Below, piece by piece: positions 39,301 through 51,432 of a DNA stretch of 64,000 nt. A program made the position numbers and the translations under genes. This stretch comes from Nocardia wallacei. Its GTDB lineage: Bacteria; Actinomycetota; Actinomycetes; Mycobacteriales; Mycobacteriaceae. The number at the start of each line of letters is the position of its first letter. Positions within the stretch are counted from its first letter, which is position 1. The stretch covers positions 3,348,001 through 3,412,000 of the forward strand of contig NZ_AP023396.1 in assembly GCF_014466955.1 (NCBI RefSeq). The letters run 5' to 3'. The notes beneath the pieces are model-generated. The model did no database searches and had not been told where the DNA came from. It saw only the letters and a list, made by a program, of their open reading frames with translations.

Positions 39301-42300
39301 TCGCCGAAGTCCTGGAACTCGATCGGGTGGGCGTCGACGACAACTTCTTCGAGCTGGGCGGGCACTCGCTGCGGGCGACTCGTCTGGTGAGCCGTATCCG
39401 CGTGGTACTGGGTATCGAGGTGTCCATCCGCACCGTGTTCGACGCTTCGACGGTGGCGCGGTTGGCGGCCCGGCTGGACGCCGGCGCGCAGGTACGACCC
39501 GCGCTGTCGGTCAGGCCGCGGCCGGAAGTCGTCCCGTTGTCGTTCGCGCAGCGGCGGTTATGGTTCCTGCATCGGCTCGAGGGTCCTTCGGCCACCTACA
39601 ACATCCCCATCGCCGCCCGGCTGCGAGGGCAGTTCGATCCGGCGGCGTTCGTTGCGGCGCTGGGTGATGTCGTCGCGCGGCACGAGAGTTTGCGGACCGT
39701 TTTCACCGAGGTCGACGGCGTGCCTTCGCAGCAAGTGCTCGAGGTCGCCGATCTAGACCTGCCCGTGACGGTCGCGGATACCGGTGATCTGGACGCGGCG
39801 ATGGCCTCCGCGCTCGGCCATCACTTCGATCTGTCCACCGAGATCCCCCTCCGCGCGTCCGTATTCCGTTCCGGCAGCAGCGAATACGCAGTCGTCCTGC
39901 TGCTCCACCACATCGCCGCCGACGGACTGTCGGCGGCGGTGCTGCTCCGCGACCTGTCGACGGCGTACACCGCGCGGCGAGCGGGCCACCCGCCGGAGTG
40001 GTCGCCGTTGCCGGTGCAGTACGTCGATTACACCCTGTGGCAACAGGAATGGCTGGGCGCGAGCACGGATCCCGACAGCACCCTGTCGCGCCAGTTCGAG
40101 TATTGGCGCCGCGAGCTGGACGGCCTGCCGGAGCAGCTGTCGTTACCGACCGACCGGCCCCGGCCGCGCGTGGCATCCTATCGCGGCGACATGGTGCTGT
40201 TCGGCATCGATCCCGAGATCCGCGCCGCGGTGGAACACCTGGCCGTTCGTGAGGGCGCGACGGTGTCGATGGTGTTGCAGTCGGCACTGGCGGTGTTGTT
40301 GTTCAAACTCGGTGCGGGGGAGGATATCCCGATCGGGTCGCCGATCGCCGGGCGCACCGACGCGGCGGCGGCCGACCTGGTCGGATTCTTCGTCAACACG
40401 TGGGTGCTGCGCGCGGCGGTCGCTCCGGGCGCCGCGTTCACCGAGTTGCTGGCTCAGGTGCGGGCGAAAGCGCTGGCCGCCTACGAGAACCAGGACGCGC
40501 CGTTCGAGTTGCTGGTCGAACTGCTCAATCCCGCCCGCTCGGCGGCGCACCACCCGCTGTTCCAGGTGCTGCTGAGCTTCCAGGACAACACCCTGGCGAC
40601 GCTGGAGCTGCCGGGAGCCGACCTCGAGCCCAGGCCGCTCACCACCACGACCGCACGTTTCGATCTGACCGTCAATATCGGCGATGCCGCCGGCGCCGCC
40701 GGGTGGGACGGGTTCATCGAATACGCCACGGATCTGTTCGACCGGTCCACGGTCGAGGCGATGGCGGCGCGTCTGGTGCGGATACTGCGGCAACTGATCG
40801 CCGACCCGGGCGCCGCCGTCGGGTCGATCGATGTGCTCGGTGCCGAGGAACGCGAACGGGTGGTGCGCCGGTGGAACGACACCACCGCCGAGGTTCCGGG
40901 CGGCACCGTGGTCGACTCGGTGCGAGCGCAGGTCACCCGTACCCCGGACGCGGTGGCCCTGTACTGCGGTGACGCGACCCTGTCGTACCGGGAACTCGAT
41001 GCTCGGGCCGACCGGCTGGCGCGGTCGCTGACCTCGTGCGGAGTCGGCCCGGATACCGTGGTCGCGGTGGCGCTGCCGCGGTCGGCGGAGCTGATCGTGG
41101 CGGTGCTGGCCGTGCTGAAGGCGGGCGGCGCGTATCTGCCGATCGATCCGGCCTATCCGTCGGATCGGCTGGCATTCGTCCTCGCCGACGCCGCGCCGGT
41201 TCTCGTCGTGACCGACTCCGCCACCGCGAAAATCCTGCCGGACAACGGATTACCGCGACTTCGCGTGGAGACGCCCGAGCGGGCCGAAGCGCCCGAGCCA
41301 CCCGTTCGGGCCGCGGCGGCGCGTCCGCAGAACCTGGCCTACGTCATCTACACCTCCGGTTCGACCGGCGTACCGAAGGGCGTCGGCATCACCCACCGGA
41401 ACCTGCTGAATCTGGCAGCCCAGAGCTGGTCGGCCGGGCCGGGGGAACGCGTGCTGGTGCATTCGTCGATCGCCTTCGATGCGTCCACCTACGAGATCTG
41501 GCCGGCGCTGATCAGCGGCGGCGCACTGGTCGTGGCCACCGAGCAGCGCTCGGACCCCGCCGAGATCGCCCACCTGATCGGTACTCGATCGGTGACGAAG
41601 ATGTTCGCGACTCCGGCGTTGCTGTCCGCGCTGCTCGATCGGGTGGAGTCCGTGCCTGGCACTGCCTTGCGCAGCCTGACCCAGGTGATCGCCGGTGGCG
41701 CCGAACTGACCGCCCCGGTCGCGCGCCGAATGAACGCCGTTGCCGCGACGGCCAATGGCTACGGCCCGACGGAGACCACGGTATTCGCCACCACGCACCC
41801 GGTGGGGAGGATCACCGGAGACACCTCGGTGCCTATCGGTACTCCGTTGGCGAATGTCCGTGTGTTCGTGTTGGATTCGTGGCTGGCGCCGGTTGCGGTG
41901 GGGGTGGCGGGTGAGTTGTATGTGGCCGGTGCGCAGGTGGCTCGTGGGTATCTCGGTCGTTCCGGGTTGACGGCTGGGCGGTTCGTGGCCGATCCGTTCG
42001 GTGTGGGTGGGCGGTTGTATCGCACGGGTGATGTGGTGCGGTGGAATGCCGACGGGCGGTTGGAGTTCGTGGGTCGTGCTGATGATCAGGTGAAGGTCCG
42101 GGGTTTCCGGGTCGAGCCGGGCGAGGTGGAAGCCGCGCTGATACAGCATCCTTCGGTGTCGCGCGCCGTCGTGACGGCCCGTGCCACCGATTCCGGCGGC
42201 AATCGGCTGTTCGCGTACATCGTCGCCGATCCCGGCAGCCCCGCCGACGGTGACCAGGTGCGTCGGTGGGTGGCCGCGCGGCTGCCGGAATTCATGGTCC

Positions 42301-45300
42301 CGGCCGTGGTGACGGTGCTCGAGTCGATTCCGTTGACCGCCAACGGAAAAGTGGACCGCGCGGCCCTGCCCGAACCGGAATTCACCGCGACGACCGACTA
42401 TCGCGCGCCGGCCACCGAACGCGAGCGGGTCCTGGCCGGACTGTTCGCCGACGTCCTCGGCCGCGACCGGGTCGGCGCGGACGACAGCTTCTTCGCCCTC
42501 GGCGGCCACTCCCTGCTGGCGACCCGGCTGGTCAGCCGAATCCGGACGGCGCTGGGCATCGAGGTGCCCATCCGGACGGTCTTCGACGCGCCCACCGTCG
42601 CACAACTCGCCCAGCGAATGGACACCGGCGCCCAGGTGCGTCCGGCGCTGGCGCCACGGCCGCGGCCGGAGGTCGTGCCGCTGTCGTTCGCGCAGCGACG
42701 GCTGTGGTTCATCCACCGGCTGGAGGGCCGGTCCGCCACCTACAACATGGCCTTGGCGGTGCGCCTGCGTGGCGCCGACCTCGCGGTTCTACGGGCCGCG
42801 ATCGGTGATGTGGTCGCCCGGCACGAGAGCCTCCGTACCATCTTCGCCGACGTCGACGGCGAACCCTCGCAGCGCGTGCTCGACTCGAACACCGTAGCTG
42901 TGCCGTTCACCGTAACCACCACGCCCGCAACGGAACTGGAGCCGCAAGTCACCGCGGCGGCCCGGTACGGATTCGACCTGTCCAGCGAGATTCCCCTGCG
43001 CGCCACCGTCTTCGCCGATGACTCCGGCGAGTGCGTGCTCGTTCTGCTGCTTCACCACATCGCCGGAGACGGCTGGTCGTTGACGCCCTTGCTGAGCGAT
43101 CTGTCGACGGCCTACGCCGCACGCCTGGAGTACCGGGCGCCGGAGTGGTCGCCGTTACCCGTGCAGTACGTGGATTACACGCTGTGGCAACGAGAACTGC
43201 TCGGCTCGGCCGATGATCCGGACAGTGTGCTGTCCCGTCAGTTCGAGTACTGGCGGCGTGAACTCGACGGACTACCCGAGCAATTGCGCCTGCCGACCGA
43301 CCGGCCCCGGCCGCGGGTCGCGAGCTACCGCGGCGACATGGCCCATTTCACCATCGACCTCCCGACCCGGGCGGCGGTGGAGCGGCTGGCGGCCCGCGAG
43401 GGCGCGACGGTGTCGATGGTGTTGCAGTCCGCTCTGGCCGTGCTGTTGGCCAAACTCGGTGCGGGACAGGACATCCCGATCGGGTCGCCCATCGCGGGCC
43501 GCACCGACGAGGCCCTGGCCGGCCTGGTGGGCTTCTTCGTCAACACCTGGGTGCTGCGGACCGAGGTCACACCGGAGGCTCTGTTCACCGAGATCGTGGC
43601 CCAGGTCCGCGACAAGGCGCTGGCCGCCTACGAGAATCAGGATCTGCCGTTCGAACTACTGGTAGAACTGCTCAACCCGGCCCGCTCGGCGGCGCATCAT
43701 CCGCTCTTCCAGGTGTCGCTGGCATTCCAGAACAACACCCTGCCCGCCCTGGAGCTGACCGGTGTGCGGGCCGAACCCTGCCCCGCGCCTACCGGCACCT
43801 CCCGCTTCGACCTGTTCTTCAATATCGCGGATGCTCCGGCCGGTCGGGAGTGGAGCTGTTTCGTGGAGTACGCGACCGAACTGTTCGACCGGCCCACCGT
43901 GGAGGCCATGGCGCGGCGATTGGTGCGCGTGCTGCGGCTGGCCGTGGCCGATCCGGACACCCCGGTCGGGGCCATCGATGTGCTCGGCGCCGACGAGCGG
44001 GAATCGGTCCTGCGCCGGTGGAACGACACGACCGTGGCGGTCCCGCAGACGACGCTGGTCGGCCTGTTCGCTGCCCAGGTCGCGACCCGCCCGGACACCG
44101 TCGCCGTGGTCTGCGGCGACACCGAATTGTCCTACCGGGAGCTGGATATTCGCGCGGATCGGCTGGCGCGCGCCCTGATCGCTCGCGGGGTGGGCCCGGA
44201 CACGGTTGTGGCGGTCGCGCTCCCCAGGTCCGCGGAGTTGCTCGTGGCGCTGGTCGCGGTGCTGAAGGCCGGTGGCGCGTATCTGCCGATCGATCCGGCC
44301 TATCCGTCGGATCGGCTGGCGTTCGTACTCACCGACGCCGAGCCGGTCGTCATCGTCACCGATCGGCCGACCGCGAAAGTCCTGCCACCCAACGACTTAC
44401 CGCAGCTGCATCTCGGCACCACCGATCGCACGGACACGCACGACCACCGCGCGGACGTCGCGGTGCGGCCGCAGCACCTGGCCTACGTCATCTACACGTC
44501 CGGTTCGACCGGTGTGCCGAAGGGTGTCGGAATCACGCACGGGAACGTGGTGAATCTGCTCGCCCAGGCATGGACGGTGACGCCGGCGGATCGGGTGCTG
44601 GCGCATTCGTCGGTGGCGTTCGACGCCTCCGCCTACGAGATCTGGCCCGCGCTGACCGGTGGTGCGACGGTGGTCGTCGCGAGCGCGGAACGATCCGATC
44701 CCCGCGAGATCACCGAGCTGGTCCGGTCGCGATCGGTGACGAAGATGTTCGCGACCCCGCCCTTGCTGACGGCCCTGGTGGACCACCTGGATACCGTGCC
44801 CGGCACGCCCTTCGAGAGTTTGACCCGCATCGCTACCGGCGCCGACGTATTGACCGGCGAACTGGCCGACGCGCTGAAAGCCGCACGCCCGGGCCTGCGC
44901 ATCGACAATCTCTACGGACCGACCGAGGCGACGGTCGATGTCACGGCACTGGCCGTCCCCGACGGCGTGACCGGTCCGGTGCCGATCGGCGCCCCGGTGG
45001 CCAATACCCAAGTGTTCGTGCTGGATTCGTGGCTGCGGCCGGTGCCCGTGGGAGTTCCGGGCGAGCTGTATGTGGCCGGGGCACAGGTGGCCCGCGGGTA
45101 TCGCGGGCGGGCCGCGCTGACCGCGACGCGATTCGTGGCCGACCCGTTCGAGGCGGGCGGCCGGATGTACCGCACGGGCGACGTGGTGCGCTGGAACTCG
45201 GGCGGTCGGCTGGAGTTCGTCGGACGGGCCGACGATCAGGTGAAGATCCGCGGCTTCCGCGTCGAGCCCGGCGAGGTGGAAACCGTACTGGCACACCACC

Positions 45301-48300
45301 CTTCGGTCTCGCAGGCGGTGGTGGTGGCGCGCGACACCGAGACCGGCGGCAAGCAGTTGGTCGCGTATGTGGTCGCCGACGGCCGCGGATCGGCCGTCGG
45401 CGAGGACGAATTGGTCGGCCAGTGGCGCCGGGTCTACGACGGCCTGTATTCCGGCGCCGACGCTCCCGGTGTCGAGAACACCGGTCCGGCCGCCGAATTC
45501 GGCGCCGACTTCTCCGGCTGGAACAGCAGCTACACCGGTGCGCCCATCCCGATCGAGCAGATGCAGGAATGGCGGGCCGCGACCGTCGACCGAATCCGCG
45601 AACTGCGCCCCCGGCGGGTGCTCGAGATCGGTGTCGGCACGGGACTGCTGCTGTCGCAGCTGGCGCCCGACTGCGAACAGTATCGGGCGACGGACTTCTC
45701 CGCGGCCACCATCGCGACCCTCGAACGACAATTGCGCGAACTCGGCGCCGACTGGACCGAGCGGGTCCAGCTCGAGGTCCGGACCGCCGTGGACATGCTC
45801 GGGCTGCCGGAGAACCATTTCGACACGGTGGTGCTGAACTCCGTCATCCAGTACTTCCCCGGTGAGGCGTACCTGCGCCGGGTGCTCGAGCAGGCGCTGC
45901 GGCTGCTGGCTCCCGGCGGTGCGATATTCGTCGGTGACGTCCGCAACCTGGCGCTGCTCGAGGAATTCGCCACCGCGGTACAGCTCGCCCGGCACGGCGC
46001 GGGCGATGCCGCGACGATCGGCCGGCGGGTGCGCCGGGATATCGCCGCCGAACAGGAACTCCTGGTGGCCCCCGAGTACTTCGTGAGCCTGAGCCGCGCG
46101 GCCGTCGATGTCGATGGGGTCGATATCGGACTCGAGCGCGGCCACTGGCTCAACGAATTGAGCCGGTACCGGTACGACGTCGTGCTGCACAAGTCACCGT
46201 CACGGCCGCTGTCGGCCGCCGACCTGCCGGAGATCGAGTTCCGCGACCGGGACCGGCTGTGCGAGGTGCTGCGGGATCGTCACCGTGATGGCGTTCGCGT
46301 CACCGGGATTCCGCACGCCGGACTGATCGATGAGGTCGAAGCCGCCCGCCGCGTCCGCAGCGGCCGCCTCGGCGACGGCATCGAGCAGCTCGCGGTCGGT
46401 TTCGAAGGCGTGCTCGCCGCGACGGCCGAGCGGCCGGGCGGCGGTGTGCTGCCGGAGGATCTGCACGCGCTGGGACAGCGATTCGGCTACAGGACCGCGG
46501 TCACCTGGTCGAAGGATCCGGATCGGATGGACGCGGTGTTCATCGATGCCGAGGTCGCCCGTGGCCGCGCGCTGACCGATGTCTACCAGCCGTCCGGTCC
46601 GCTGGAGGACCGGGCGGCGCAGACCAACAACCCGCAGATCGGCCTGCTGGCCGCCGATGTGCGCCGATTCGCCGAGGCGCGCCTGCCGGAATTCATGGTG
46701 CCCGCGGCGGTGCTGGTGATCGACTCGGTGCCCTTGACGGCGAGCGGGAAACTCGATCGCCGGGCCCTGCCGGATCCGGAGTTCGCCTCGTCGGTGGCCT
46801 ACCGGCCGCCCGGCAGCGTCGAGGAACAGCTGCTGGCGGACCTGTTCGCCGAGGTGCTGGGGCTCGACCGGGTCGGCGTGGACGACAACTTCTTCGCGCT
46901 GGGCGGCCACTCGCTGCTGGCGACCCGCCTGGTCAGCCGCATCCGCGCGGTGCTGGGCGTGGAAGTGCCGATCCGGACCGTCTTCGATGCCCCGACCGTC
47001 GCGGAGCTGGCGGCCGGGCTGGACACGGGCGCGCGGGTGCGCCCGCCCCTGGCGCCCCGGCCGCGCCCCGATGTGGTGCCCCTGTCGTTCGCCCAGCGGC
47101 GCCTGTGGTTCATCCACCGGCTCGAGGGACTCTCAGCGACCTACAACATCGCGTTGGCGCTGCGATTGACCGGCGACTTCGATGTGGCGGCCGCCCGGGC
47201 CGCGGTCGGCGATGTGCTGGCCCGGCACGAGAGCCTGCGGACGATCTTCTTCGAGGACGACGGCACGCCCGCGCAGCGCGTGCTCGATGCCGCCCAGCTG
47301 GTGGCGCCGGTGACCGTGAACGACGTCGACGCCGCCGAGCTGGACGCGGCGGTGACCGCCTCGGTGCGGTACGGATTCGAGCTGTCCTCGGAAATCCCGC
47401 TCCGCACCACCGTCTTTCGCGTCGGCGCGCGGGACTGCGTGCTGGTGGTGCTGATTCATCACATCGCCGCCGACGGCTGGTCGATGACGCCACTGCTGCG
47501 GGATCTGGCCACGGCCTACACGGCGCGACTGGCCGGGCACGCGCCGCAGTGGGAGCCGCTGCCGGTGCAGTACGCCGATTACACGCTGTGGCAACAGGAA
47601 CTACTGGGCTCGCATCTCGATCGCGACAGCGTGCTGTTCCAGCAGTTCGAATACTGGCGTCGCGAATTGGACGGCGTACCCGAGCAATTGCGGTTGCCGA
47701 CCGACCGGCCGCGCGGACGGGTGGCCGACTATCGGGGCGACATGGTCCTGTTCTCCATCGATGTCGATACCCGGGCGGCGGTGGAGCGGCTGGCGGCGCG
47801 CGAGGGCGCGACGGTGTCGATGGTGTTGCAGTCCGCCTTGGCGGTGCTGTTGTTCAAACTCGGTGCGGGAGACGATATTCCGATCGGGTCACCGATCGCC
47901 GGGCGCACCGATCAGGCTCTGGCCGAGCTGGTGGGCTTCTTCGTCAATTCCTGGGTGCTGCGGGCGCGAGTGGATCCGGCCGCCTCCTTCGCCGAGACGC
48001 TGGGGCAGGTCCGGGCGAAGGCGCTGGCGGCGTACGAGAATCAGGACATTCCGTTCGAGCTGCTGGTCGAATTGCTCAACCCGGTGCGGTCGGCGGCGCA
48101 TCATCCGCTGTTCCAGGTGTCGCTGGCGTTTCAGAACAACGCACTGCCGGTGCTGGAATTGCCCAATGTGCGAATCGAGCCGTATCCGGCGTATACCGCG
48201 ACGGCACGGTTCGACATGTTCTTCAACATCACCGACGCCCCGGCCGGGCGGGAATGGGCCGGTCTCGTCGAATACGCGACCGGGTTGTTCGATCGATCCA

Positions 48301-51300
48301 CGGTCGAGGCCATGGCGGATCGGTTCGTCCGGATCCTGCGCCGGATCGGGTCCGATCCGGGTACGCCGGTGGGAGCGATCGATGTGCTCGGCGGCCCGGA
48401 GCGGGAACTGCTGTTGCGTCGGCGCAACGACACCGCCGCACCGCTCGCCGACACCACACTGGCCGCGTTGTTCGAGGCCCAGGCCGCCCGCACCCCGGAC
48501 GCGGTCGCGGTCGTCGGTGCCGACACGACCCTGACGTATCGGGAACTCGACAGCCGCGCGGCGGACTTGGCGCGGTCGTTGCGCGCGGGCGGCGTGGTCC
48601 CGGACGCGGTCGCCGCGATCGCTCTACCGAGATCGGCGGCATTGATCGTGGCGATGCTGGCCGTGTCGAAAGCCGGTGGCGCGTATCTGCCGATCGATCC
48701 GGCCTATCCGCCGGAGCGGCTGGAATTCATTCTCACCGATGCCGCGCCGGTCCTCGTCGTGACCGACTCCGCCACCGCCGCCGGACTGCCGCCCACCGCG
48801 ACGCCGCGCCTGTGTCTGGATGCCCCGCGTTCCGGCGGCACGAACGGCCGGCTGCGGTCCGCGGCGCGGCCGGGGAATCTGGCCTACGTCGTCTACACCT
48901 CGGGGTCCACCGGTGTCCCGAAGGGCGTGGGAATCACCCACGCCAACATGGTCAATCTCATTTCCGGGGCGTGGCGGACGGGGACGAGCGACCGGGTGCT
49001 GGCGCAGTCGTCGATCGCCTTCGACGCGTCGACCTACGAGATCTGGCCCACGCTGTGCGGCGGCGCGACGGTGGTGGTGACGAGCGCCGAGCGCTCGGAT
49101 CCGGCGGAGATCACCCGGCTGATCCAAACCTGGTCGGTGACAAAGATGTTCGCGACCCCGCCGCTGCTGGCGGCCCTGCTCGACCATGCCGGATCGGTGC
49201 CCGGCACACCGCTGGCCACGCTGGAGCGGATCATGTGCGGCGGCGCCGAGCTGACCGGGGACGTGGTGCACGCCCTGCACGCGAAATACCCCGGCACCGG
49301 GGTCGTGAACGGTTACGGCCCCGCCGAGACGACGGCCTGCGTGACCGAGCACGATGCCGTGGCGGGTGACGACGGTACCGTCCCGATCGGGCGCCCCGCG
49401 CGCAACGTGCGTGTGTTCGTGCTGGATTCGTGGTTGATGCCGGTTGCGGTGGGGGTTGTGGGTGAGTTGTATGTGGCTGGTGCGCAGGTGGCGCGGGGGT
49501 ATCTGGGGCGGGCGGGGTTGACGGCGTCGCGGTTTGTGGCGGATCCGTTCGATGCGGGCGGCCGGTTGTATCGGACGGGTGATGTGGTGCGGTGGAATGT
49601 GGTGGGGGAGTTGGAGTTCGTGGGGCGGGTTGATGATCAGGTGAAGATTCGTGGTTTCCGGGTGGAGCCGGGTGAGGTGGAAGCGGCGCTGGCGCAGCAT
49701 CCCTCGGTGTCGCAGGCCGTCGTGACCGCCCGTGACACCGGTTCCGGCGACAAACAGCTGATCGCGTACGTCGTCGCCGACAGATCCGGTCCGCGCCTCG
49801 GCGAGGACGATCTGGTCGGCGAGTGGCGGCAGGTGTACGACGACCTGTACGTCGGCAACGGCAACGGGCACGACAAGCCCGCGTTCGGCGGGGACTTCGG
49901 TGGCTGGAACAGCAGCTACACCGGGAAACCGATCCCGCTGGCGCAGATGCGGGAATGGCGCGCGGCCACCGTCGAGCGCATCCGGGAACTGTCGCCGCGC
50001 CGGGTGCTGGAGATAGGCGTGGGTTCGGGCCTGCTGTTGTCGCAACTCGCCCCGGAATGCGAACAGTACTGGGCCACCGACCTTTCCGCCGCCACCATCG
50101 GCACGCTGCGGGAGCAGCTGCGCGGCCTGGGCGCGGGCTGGGCCGACCGGGTGGTCACGAGCGTCCAGGCGGCCGACGATACGAGCGGATTGCCGGACCA
50201 CCACTTCGACACCGTCGTGCTGAACTCCGTGGTCCAGTATTTCCCCGGCGAGTCCTACCTGCGCCGGGTCCTCGAGGGTGTGCGGCGAGTGCTGGCCCCC
50301 GGCGGCGCCGTATTCGTCGGCGACGTGCGCAATCTCGCGCTGCTGGAACCGTTCACCACCGCGGTCGAGATCACCCGCCACGGCGGCGACGACCCCGACG
50401 CCGTCCGGGACCGGGTCCGCCGCGGCATGTCGGCCGAGAAGGAACTGCTGATCGCGCCGGAATACTTCGTGGGCCTGTGCGGTGAGGCGGGCGGTTTCGG
50501 CGCCGTCGACATCGAACTCGAGCGCGGCCGCGCGGTCAACGAGCTGACCCGGTACCGCTACGACGTCGTACTGCGCCCGGCTACGGCCGACGCGCTGTCG
50601 GTCGCCGCCGTGCCGAAAGTCGCGTTCCGGGACCGTGATTCGTTACGCGAGCTGCTCGAAACCCCGCACCCGGACGGTATTCGCGTCACCGGCATTCCGC
50701 GCGCCGGGCTGCTGGGCGAAGTCGAGGCCACCCGGCGCATCCGGGCGGGCCGTCCGGTCTCGCTCGATCAGCTCGACGACCCCGACGGGTCCGGTCTGCT
50801 GCCCGAGGATCTGCACGGGCTCGGCCGGCGATACGGGTACCGCACCGCGGTGACCTGGTCCGCGGAGCCCGATCGGATGGACGCCGTCTTCCTCGACGCC
50901 GCGACCGCGCGGCACCGCCCGCTGACCGACGTCTACCTGCCCACGGCCGCCGTGGGCAACCCGGCCGCATACGTGAACAACCCGCAGGACCTGCTCCTGC
51001 CGGCCGATCTGCGCAGGCTGGCCGCCGAGCGGCTGCCGCAGTTCATGGTGCCCGCGGTGGTGATGGTGCTCGACTCGATGCCGTTGACCGCCAACGGAAA
51101 ACTCGATCGCGCCGCGCTGCCCGAACCGGAATTCATCTCCTCGACGCGCTACCGCCCTCCGAGCGGTGAGCGGGAACGGGTCCTCGCCGAGTTGTTCGCC
51201 GAGATCCTCGGTCGCGACCGGGTCGGCGTGGACGACGACTTCTTCGTGCTGGGCGGCCATTCGCTGCTGGCGACCCGGCTGGTCAGCCGGATCCGGGCGG

Positions 51301-51431
51301 TGCTGGGGGTGGAGGTTCCGGTGCGGGTGATCTTCGACGCTCCGACCGTCGCGCAACTCGCACAGCGGTGGGACGAGCTGGCCCCCTCTCGGCGACCGGC
51401 GCTGCGCAGGATGAACAGAGAGGTGGTCTGA
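36384..51431 (+). CDS. Non-ribosomal peptide synthetase, four modules: C-A(Thr)-T, C-A-T, C-A-NMT-T, C-A-NMT-T
   Basis: 5015 aa. ATG at 36384 has GGGAG 10 bp upstream. Module 1: an EntF-like C domain (residues about 1-430, HHIIMDG at about 130), A domain with specificity residues DFWNIGMVHK (the classical Thr code), and T Ser995. Module 2: C (HHIAADG), A with DAYFIGGVFK (aliphatic, Val-like at best), T Ser2043. Modules 3 and 4 have an N-methyltransferase inserted in the A domain (about 3015-3400 and 4470-4850). Their SAM motifs are [12 protein letters not shown] and [12 protein letters not shown], with A codes DAYFAGLVDK and DAYFMGGACK (unassigned) and T Ser3510 and Ser4960. The first C domain lacks the usual C1 motif and is of the starter kind that acylates the first residue from a carrier protein. 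There is no docking domain at either end and the C terminus stops in the T-C linker. The gene contains at least ten TTA codons. Confidence 0.97.
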   Translation: MHGSTSIQNELWIAHELSDIPNNCVVYIDIRAALDRHRIATALRQVFTESEPLRVNFVRAADGLVALERDISDWMPVHLDLTTEPDPEAAAFDHMARDRASGFDLERDALLRVTLLRVGENRYFLSACFHHIIMDGVGVAAWAQRVLDVYDALTTGIPAGPSGFASIDDIVEDDRAYRRDQWARDREYWRRRLPLAVDPLRLPGHADPDAEPGRLGRTHRFSAADLGRLLGAARTAEVKLPFLLMSVAAAAVQRCALRDEFCLQMPVSNRVGRAGRTPCQLSDTVPLPIESSRDLSLSELAARIADTFSEAAPHLRYGIPDILRDRRLPNTGGNPFGPVVNVMSFFGALRMTGGTADLQLYSAGNSGDLSIVFYYERRSERGGYLRLEGDARTYTDEDLRTYLGFLVRYLRQAMSDPDVPIGAVDILGDDRRLVTELWNETAVPIDTGTTLVGLFDERVRRAPDAVAVDAVDSDGVELSYRDLDARANRVARELSVRGVGPDSVVAVVLPRSADLVVALLAVLKAGGAYLPLDPSYPADRSAFVLRDAAPVAVLTDTGTSKALPDSDIPLVLLDGIGTDLPDEQAALPGPRPGNLAYVIYTSGSTGTPKGVAVTHRNVVSLFLGTASWCEFGSEDVWAWCHSQAFDFSVWEIWGALLHGGRVVVVPWDVVRTPAQLWDLVVDKGITVLNQTPSAFRALAEARLLRDRSDSALRMVIFGGEALRDTHLRPWRAAGGSDAPVLVNMYGITETTVHVTRLDLSTAPDIAAVSPIGTPLANVRVFVLDSWLAPVAVGVAGELYVAGAQVARGYLGRSGLTAGRFVADPFGVGGRLYRTGDVVRWNADGRLEFVGRADDQVKVRGFRVEPGEVEAALAQHPSVAQVVVTGRDIGGDTQLVGYVVVDRGSAVGGGEVRRWVAARLPEFMVPAVVTVLESIPLTANGKVDRRALPNPVLTSAAKFRAPGSERERVLAELFAEVLELDRVGVDDNFFELGGHSLRATRLVSRIRVVLGIEVSIRTVFDASTVARLAARLDAGAQVRPALSVRPRPEVVPLSFAQRRLWFLHRLEGPSATYNIPIAARLRGQFDPAAFVAALGDVVARHESLRTVFTEVDGVPSQQVLEVADLDLPVTVADTGDLDAAMASALGHHFDLSTEIPLRASVFRSGSSEYAVVLLLHHIAADGLSAAVLLRDLSTAYTARRAGHPPEWSPLPVQYVDYTLWQQEWLGASTDPDSTLSRQFEYWRRELDGLPEQLSLPTDRPRPRVASYRGDMVLFGIDPEIRAAVEHLAVREGATVSMVLQSALAVLLFKLGAGEDIPIGSPIAGRTDAAAADLVGFFVNTWVLRAAVAPGAAFTELLAQVRAKALAAYENQDAPFELLVELLNPARSAAHHPLFQVLLSFQDNTLATLELPGADLEPRPLTTTTARFDLTVNIGDAAGAAGWDGFIEYATDLFDRSTVEAMAARLVRILRQLIADPGAAVGSIDVLGAEERERVVRRWNDTTAEVPGGTVVDSVRAQVTRTPDAVALYCGDATLSYRELDARADRLARSLTSCGVGPDTVVAVALPRSAELIVAVLAVLKAGGAYLPIDPAYPSDRLAFVLADAAPVLVVTDSATAKILPDNGLPRLRVETPERAEAPEPPVRAAAARPQNLAYVIYTSGSTGVPKGVGITHRNLLNLAAQSWSAGPGERVLVHSSIAFDASTYEIWPALISGGALVVATEQRSDPAEIAHLIGTRSVTKMFATPALLSALLDRVESVPGTALRSLTQVIAGGAELTAPVARRMNAVAATANGYGPTETTVFATTHPVGRITGDTSVPIGTPLANVRVFVLDSWLAPVAVGVAGELYVAGAQVARGYLGRSGLTAGRFVADPFGVGGRLYRTGDVVRWNADGRLEFVGRADDQVKVRGFRVEPGEVEAALIQHPSVSRAVVTARATDSGGNRLFAYIVADPGSPADGDQVRRWVAARLPEFMVPAVVTVLESIPLTANGKVDRAALPEPEFTATTDYRAPATERERVLAGLFADVLGRDRVGADDSFFALGGHSLLATRLVSRIRTALGIEVPIRTVFDAPTVAQLAQRMDTGAQVRPALAPRPRPEVVPLSFAQRRLWFIHRLEGRSATYNMALAVRLRGADLAVLRAAIGDVVARHESLRTIFADVDGEPSQRVLDSNTVAVPFTVTTTPATELEPQVTAAARYGFDLSSEIPLRATVFADDSGECVLVLLLHHIAGDGWSLTPLLSDLSTAYAARLEYRAPEWSPLPVQYVDYTLWQRELLGSADDPDSVLSRQFEYWRRELDGLPEQLRLPTDRPRPRVASYRGDMAHFTIDLPTRAAVERLAAREGATVSMVLQSALAVLLAKLGAGQDIPIGSPIAGRTDEALAGLVGFFVNTWVLRTEVTPEALFTEIVAQVRDKALAAYENQDLPFELLVELLNPARSAAHHPLFQVSLAFQNNTLPALELTGVRAEPCPAPTGTSRFDLFFNIADAPAGREWSCFVEYATELFDRPTVEAMARRLVRVLRLAVADPDTPVGAIDVLGADERESVLRRWNDTTVAVPQTTLVGLFAAQVATRPDTVAVVCGDTELSYRELDIRADRLARALIARGVGPDTVVAVALPRSAELLVALVAVLKAGGAYLPIDPAYPSDRLAFVLTDAEPVVIVTDRPTAKVLPPNDLPQLHLGTTDRTDTHDHRADVAVRPQHLAYVIYTSGSTGVPKGVGITHGNVVNLLAQAWTVTPADRVLAHSSVAFDASAYEIWPALTGGATVVVASAERSDPREITELVRSRSVTKMFATPPLLTALVDHLDTVPGTPFESLTRIATGADVLTGELADALKAARPGLRIDNLYGPTEATVDVTALAVPDGVTGPVPIGAPVANTQVFVLDSWLRPVPVGVPGELYVAGAQVARGYRGRAALTATRFVADPFEAGGRMYRTGDVVRWNSGGRLEFVGRADDQVKIRGFRVEPGEVETVLAHHPSVSQAVVVARDTETGGKQLVAYVVADGRGSAVGEDELVGQWRRVYDGLYSGADAPGVENTGPAAEFGADFSGWNSSYTGAPIPIEQMQEWRAATVDRIRELRPRRVLEIGVGTGLLLSQLAPDCEQYRATDFSAATIATLERQLRELGADWTERVQLEVRTAVDMLGLPENHFDTVVLNSVIQYFPGEAYLRRVLEQALRLLAPGGAIFVGDVRNLALLEEFATAVQLARHGAGDAATIGRRVRRDIAAEQELLVAPEYFVSLSRAAVDVDGVDIGLERGHWLNELSRYRYDVVLHKSPSRPLSAADLPEIEFRDRDRLCEVLRDRHRDGVRVTGIPHAGLIDEVEAARRVRSGRLGDGIEQLAVGFEGVLAATAERPGGGVLPEDLHALGQRFGYRTAVTWSKDPDRMDAVFIDAEVARGRALTDVYQPSGPLEDRAAQTNNPQIGLLAADVRRFAEARLPEFMVPAAVLVIDSVPLTASGKLDRRALPDPEFASSVAYRPPGSVEEQLLADLFAEVLGLDRVGVDDNFFALGGHSLLATRLVSRIRAVLGVEVPIRTVFDAPTVAELAAGLDTGARVRPPLAPRPRPDVVPLSFAQRRLWFIHRLEGLSATYNIALALRLTGDFDVAAARAAVGDVLARHESLRTIFFEDDGTPAQRVLDAAQLVAPVTVNDVDAAELDAAVTASVRYGFELSSEIPLRTTVFRVGARDCVLVVLIHHIAADGWSMTPLLRDLATAYTARLAGHAPQWEPLPVQYADYTLWQQELLGSHLDRDSVLFQQFEYWRRELDGVPEQLRLPTDRPRGRVADYRGDMVLFSIDVDTRAAVERLAAREGATVSMVLQSALAVLLFKLGAGDDIPIGSPIAGRTDQALAELVGFFVNSWVLRARVDPAASFAETLGQVRAKALAAYENQDIPFELLVELLNPVRSAAHHPLFQVSLAFQNNALPVLELPNVRIEPYPAYTATARFDMFFNITDAPAGREWAGLVEYATGLFDRSTVEAMADRFVRILRRIGSDPGTPVGAIDVLGGPERELLLRRRNDTAAPLADTTLAALFEAQAARTPDAVAVVGADTTLTYRELDSRAADLARSLRAGGVVPDAVAAIALPRSAALIVAMLAVSKAGGAYLPIDPAYPPERLEFILTDAAPVLVVTDSATAAGLPPTATPRLCLDAPRSGGTNGRLRSAARPGNLAYVVYTSGSTGVPKGVGITHANMVNLISGAWRTGTSDRVLAQSSIAFDASTYEIWPTLCGGATVVVTSAERSDPAEITRLIQTWSVTKMFATPPLLAALLDHAGSVPGTPLATLERIMCGGAELTGDVVHALHAKYPGTGVVNGYGPAETTACVTEHDAVAGDDGTVPIGRPARNVRVFVLDSWLMPVAVGVVGELYVAGAQVARGYLGRAGLTASRFVADPFDAGGRLYRTGDVVRWNVVGELEFVGRVDDQVKIRGFRVEPGEVEAALAQHPSVSQAVVTARDTGSGDKQLIAYVVADRSGPRLGEDDLVGEWRQVYDDLYVGNGNGHDKPAFGGDFGGWNSSYTGKPIPLAQMREWRAATVERIRELSPRRVLEIGVGSGLLLSQLAPECEQYWATDLSAATIGTLREQLRGLGAGWADRVVTSVQAADDTSGLPDHHFDTVVLNSVVQYFPGESYLRRVLEGVRRVLAPGGAVFVGDVRNLALLEPFTTAVEITRHGGDDPDAVRDRVRRGMSAEKELLIAPEYFVGLCGEAGGFGAVDIELERGRAVNELTRYRYDVVLRPATADALSVAAVPKVAFRDRDSLRELLETPHPDGIRVTGIPRAGLLGEVEATRRIRAGRPVSLDQLDDPDGSGLLPEDLHGLGRRYGYRTAVTWSAEPDRMDAVFLDAATARHRPLTDVYLPTAAVGNPAAYVNNPQDLLLPADLRRLAAERLPQFMVPAVVMVLDSMPLTANGKLDRAALPEPEFISSTRYRPPSGERERVLAELFAEILGRDRVGVDDDFFVLGGHSLLATRLVSRIRAVLGVEVPVRVIFDAPTVAQLAQRWDELAPSRRPALRRMNREVV
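38691..38999 (+). repeat. 309-bp perfect direct repeat in A1, copy 1
   Basis: Identical base for base to 41832-42140 in A2 (offset 3141 bp, a whole number of codons). It covers A-domain core motifs A5-A8 after the last pocket residue. The block's codons often end in G or T, unlike the flanks, which suggests it was copied as a unit. Confidence 0.95.
41832..42140 (+). repeat. 309-bp perfect direct repeat in A2, copy 2
   Basis: Partner of 38691-38999. The sequences differ immediately on both sides of the block. Confidence 0.95.
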
Positions 51432-51432
51432 G

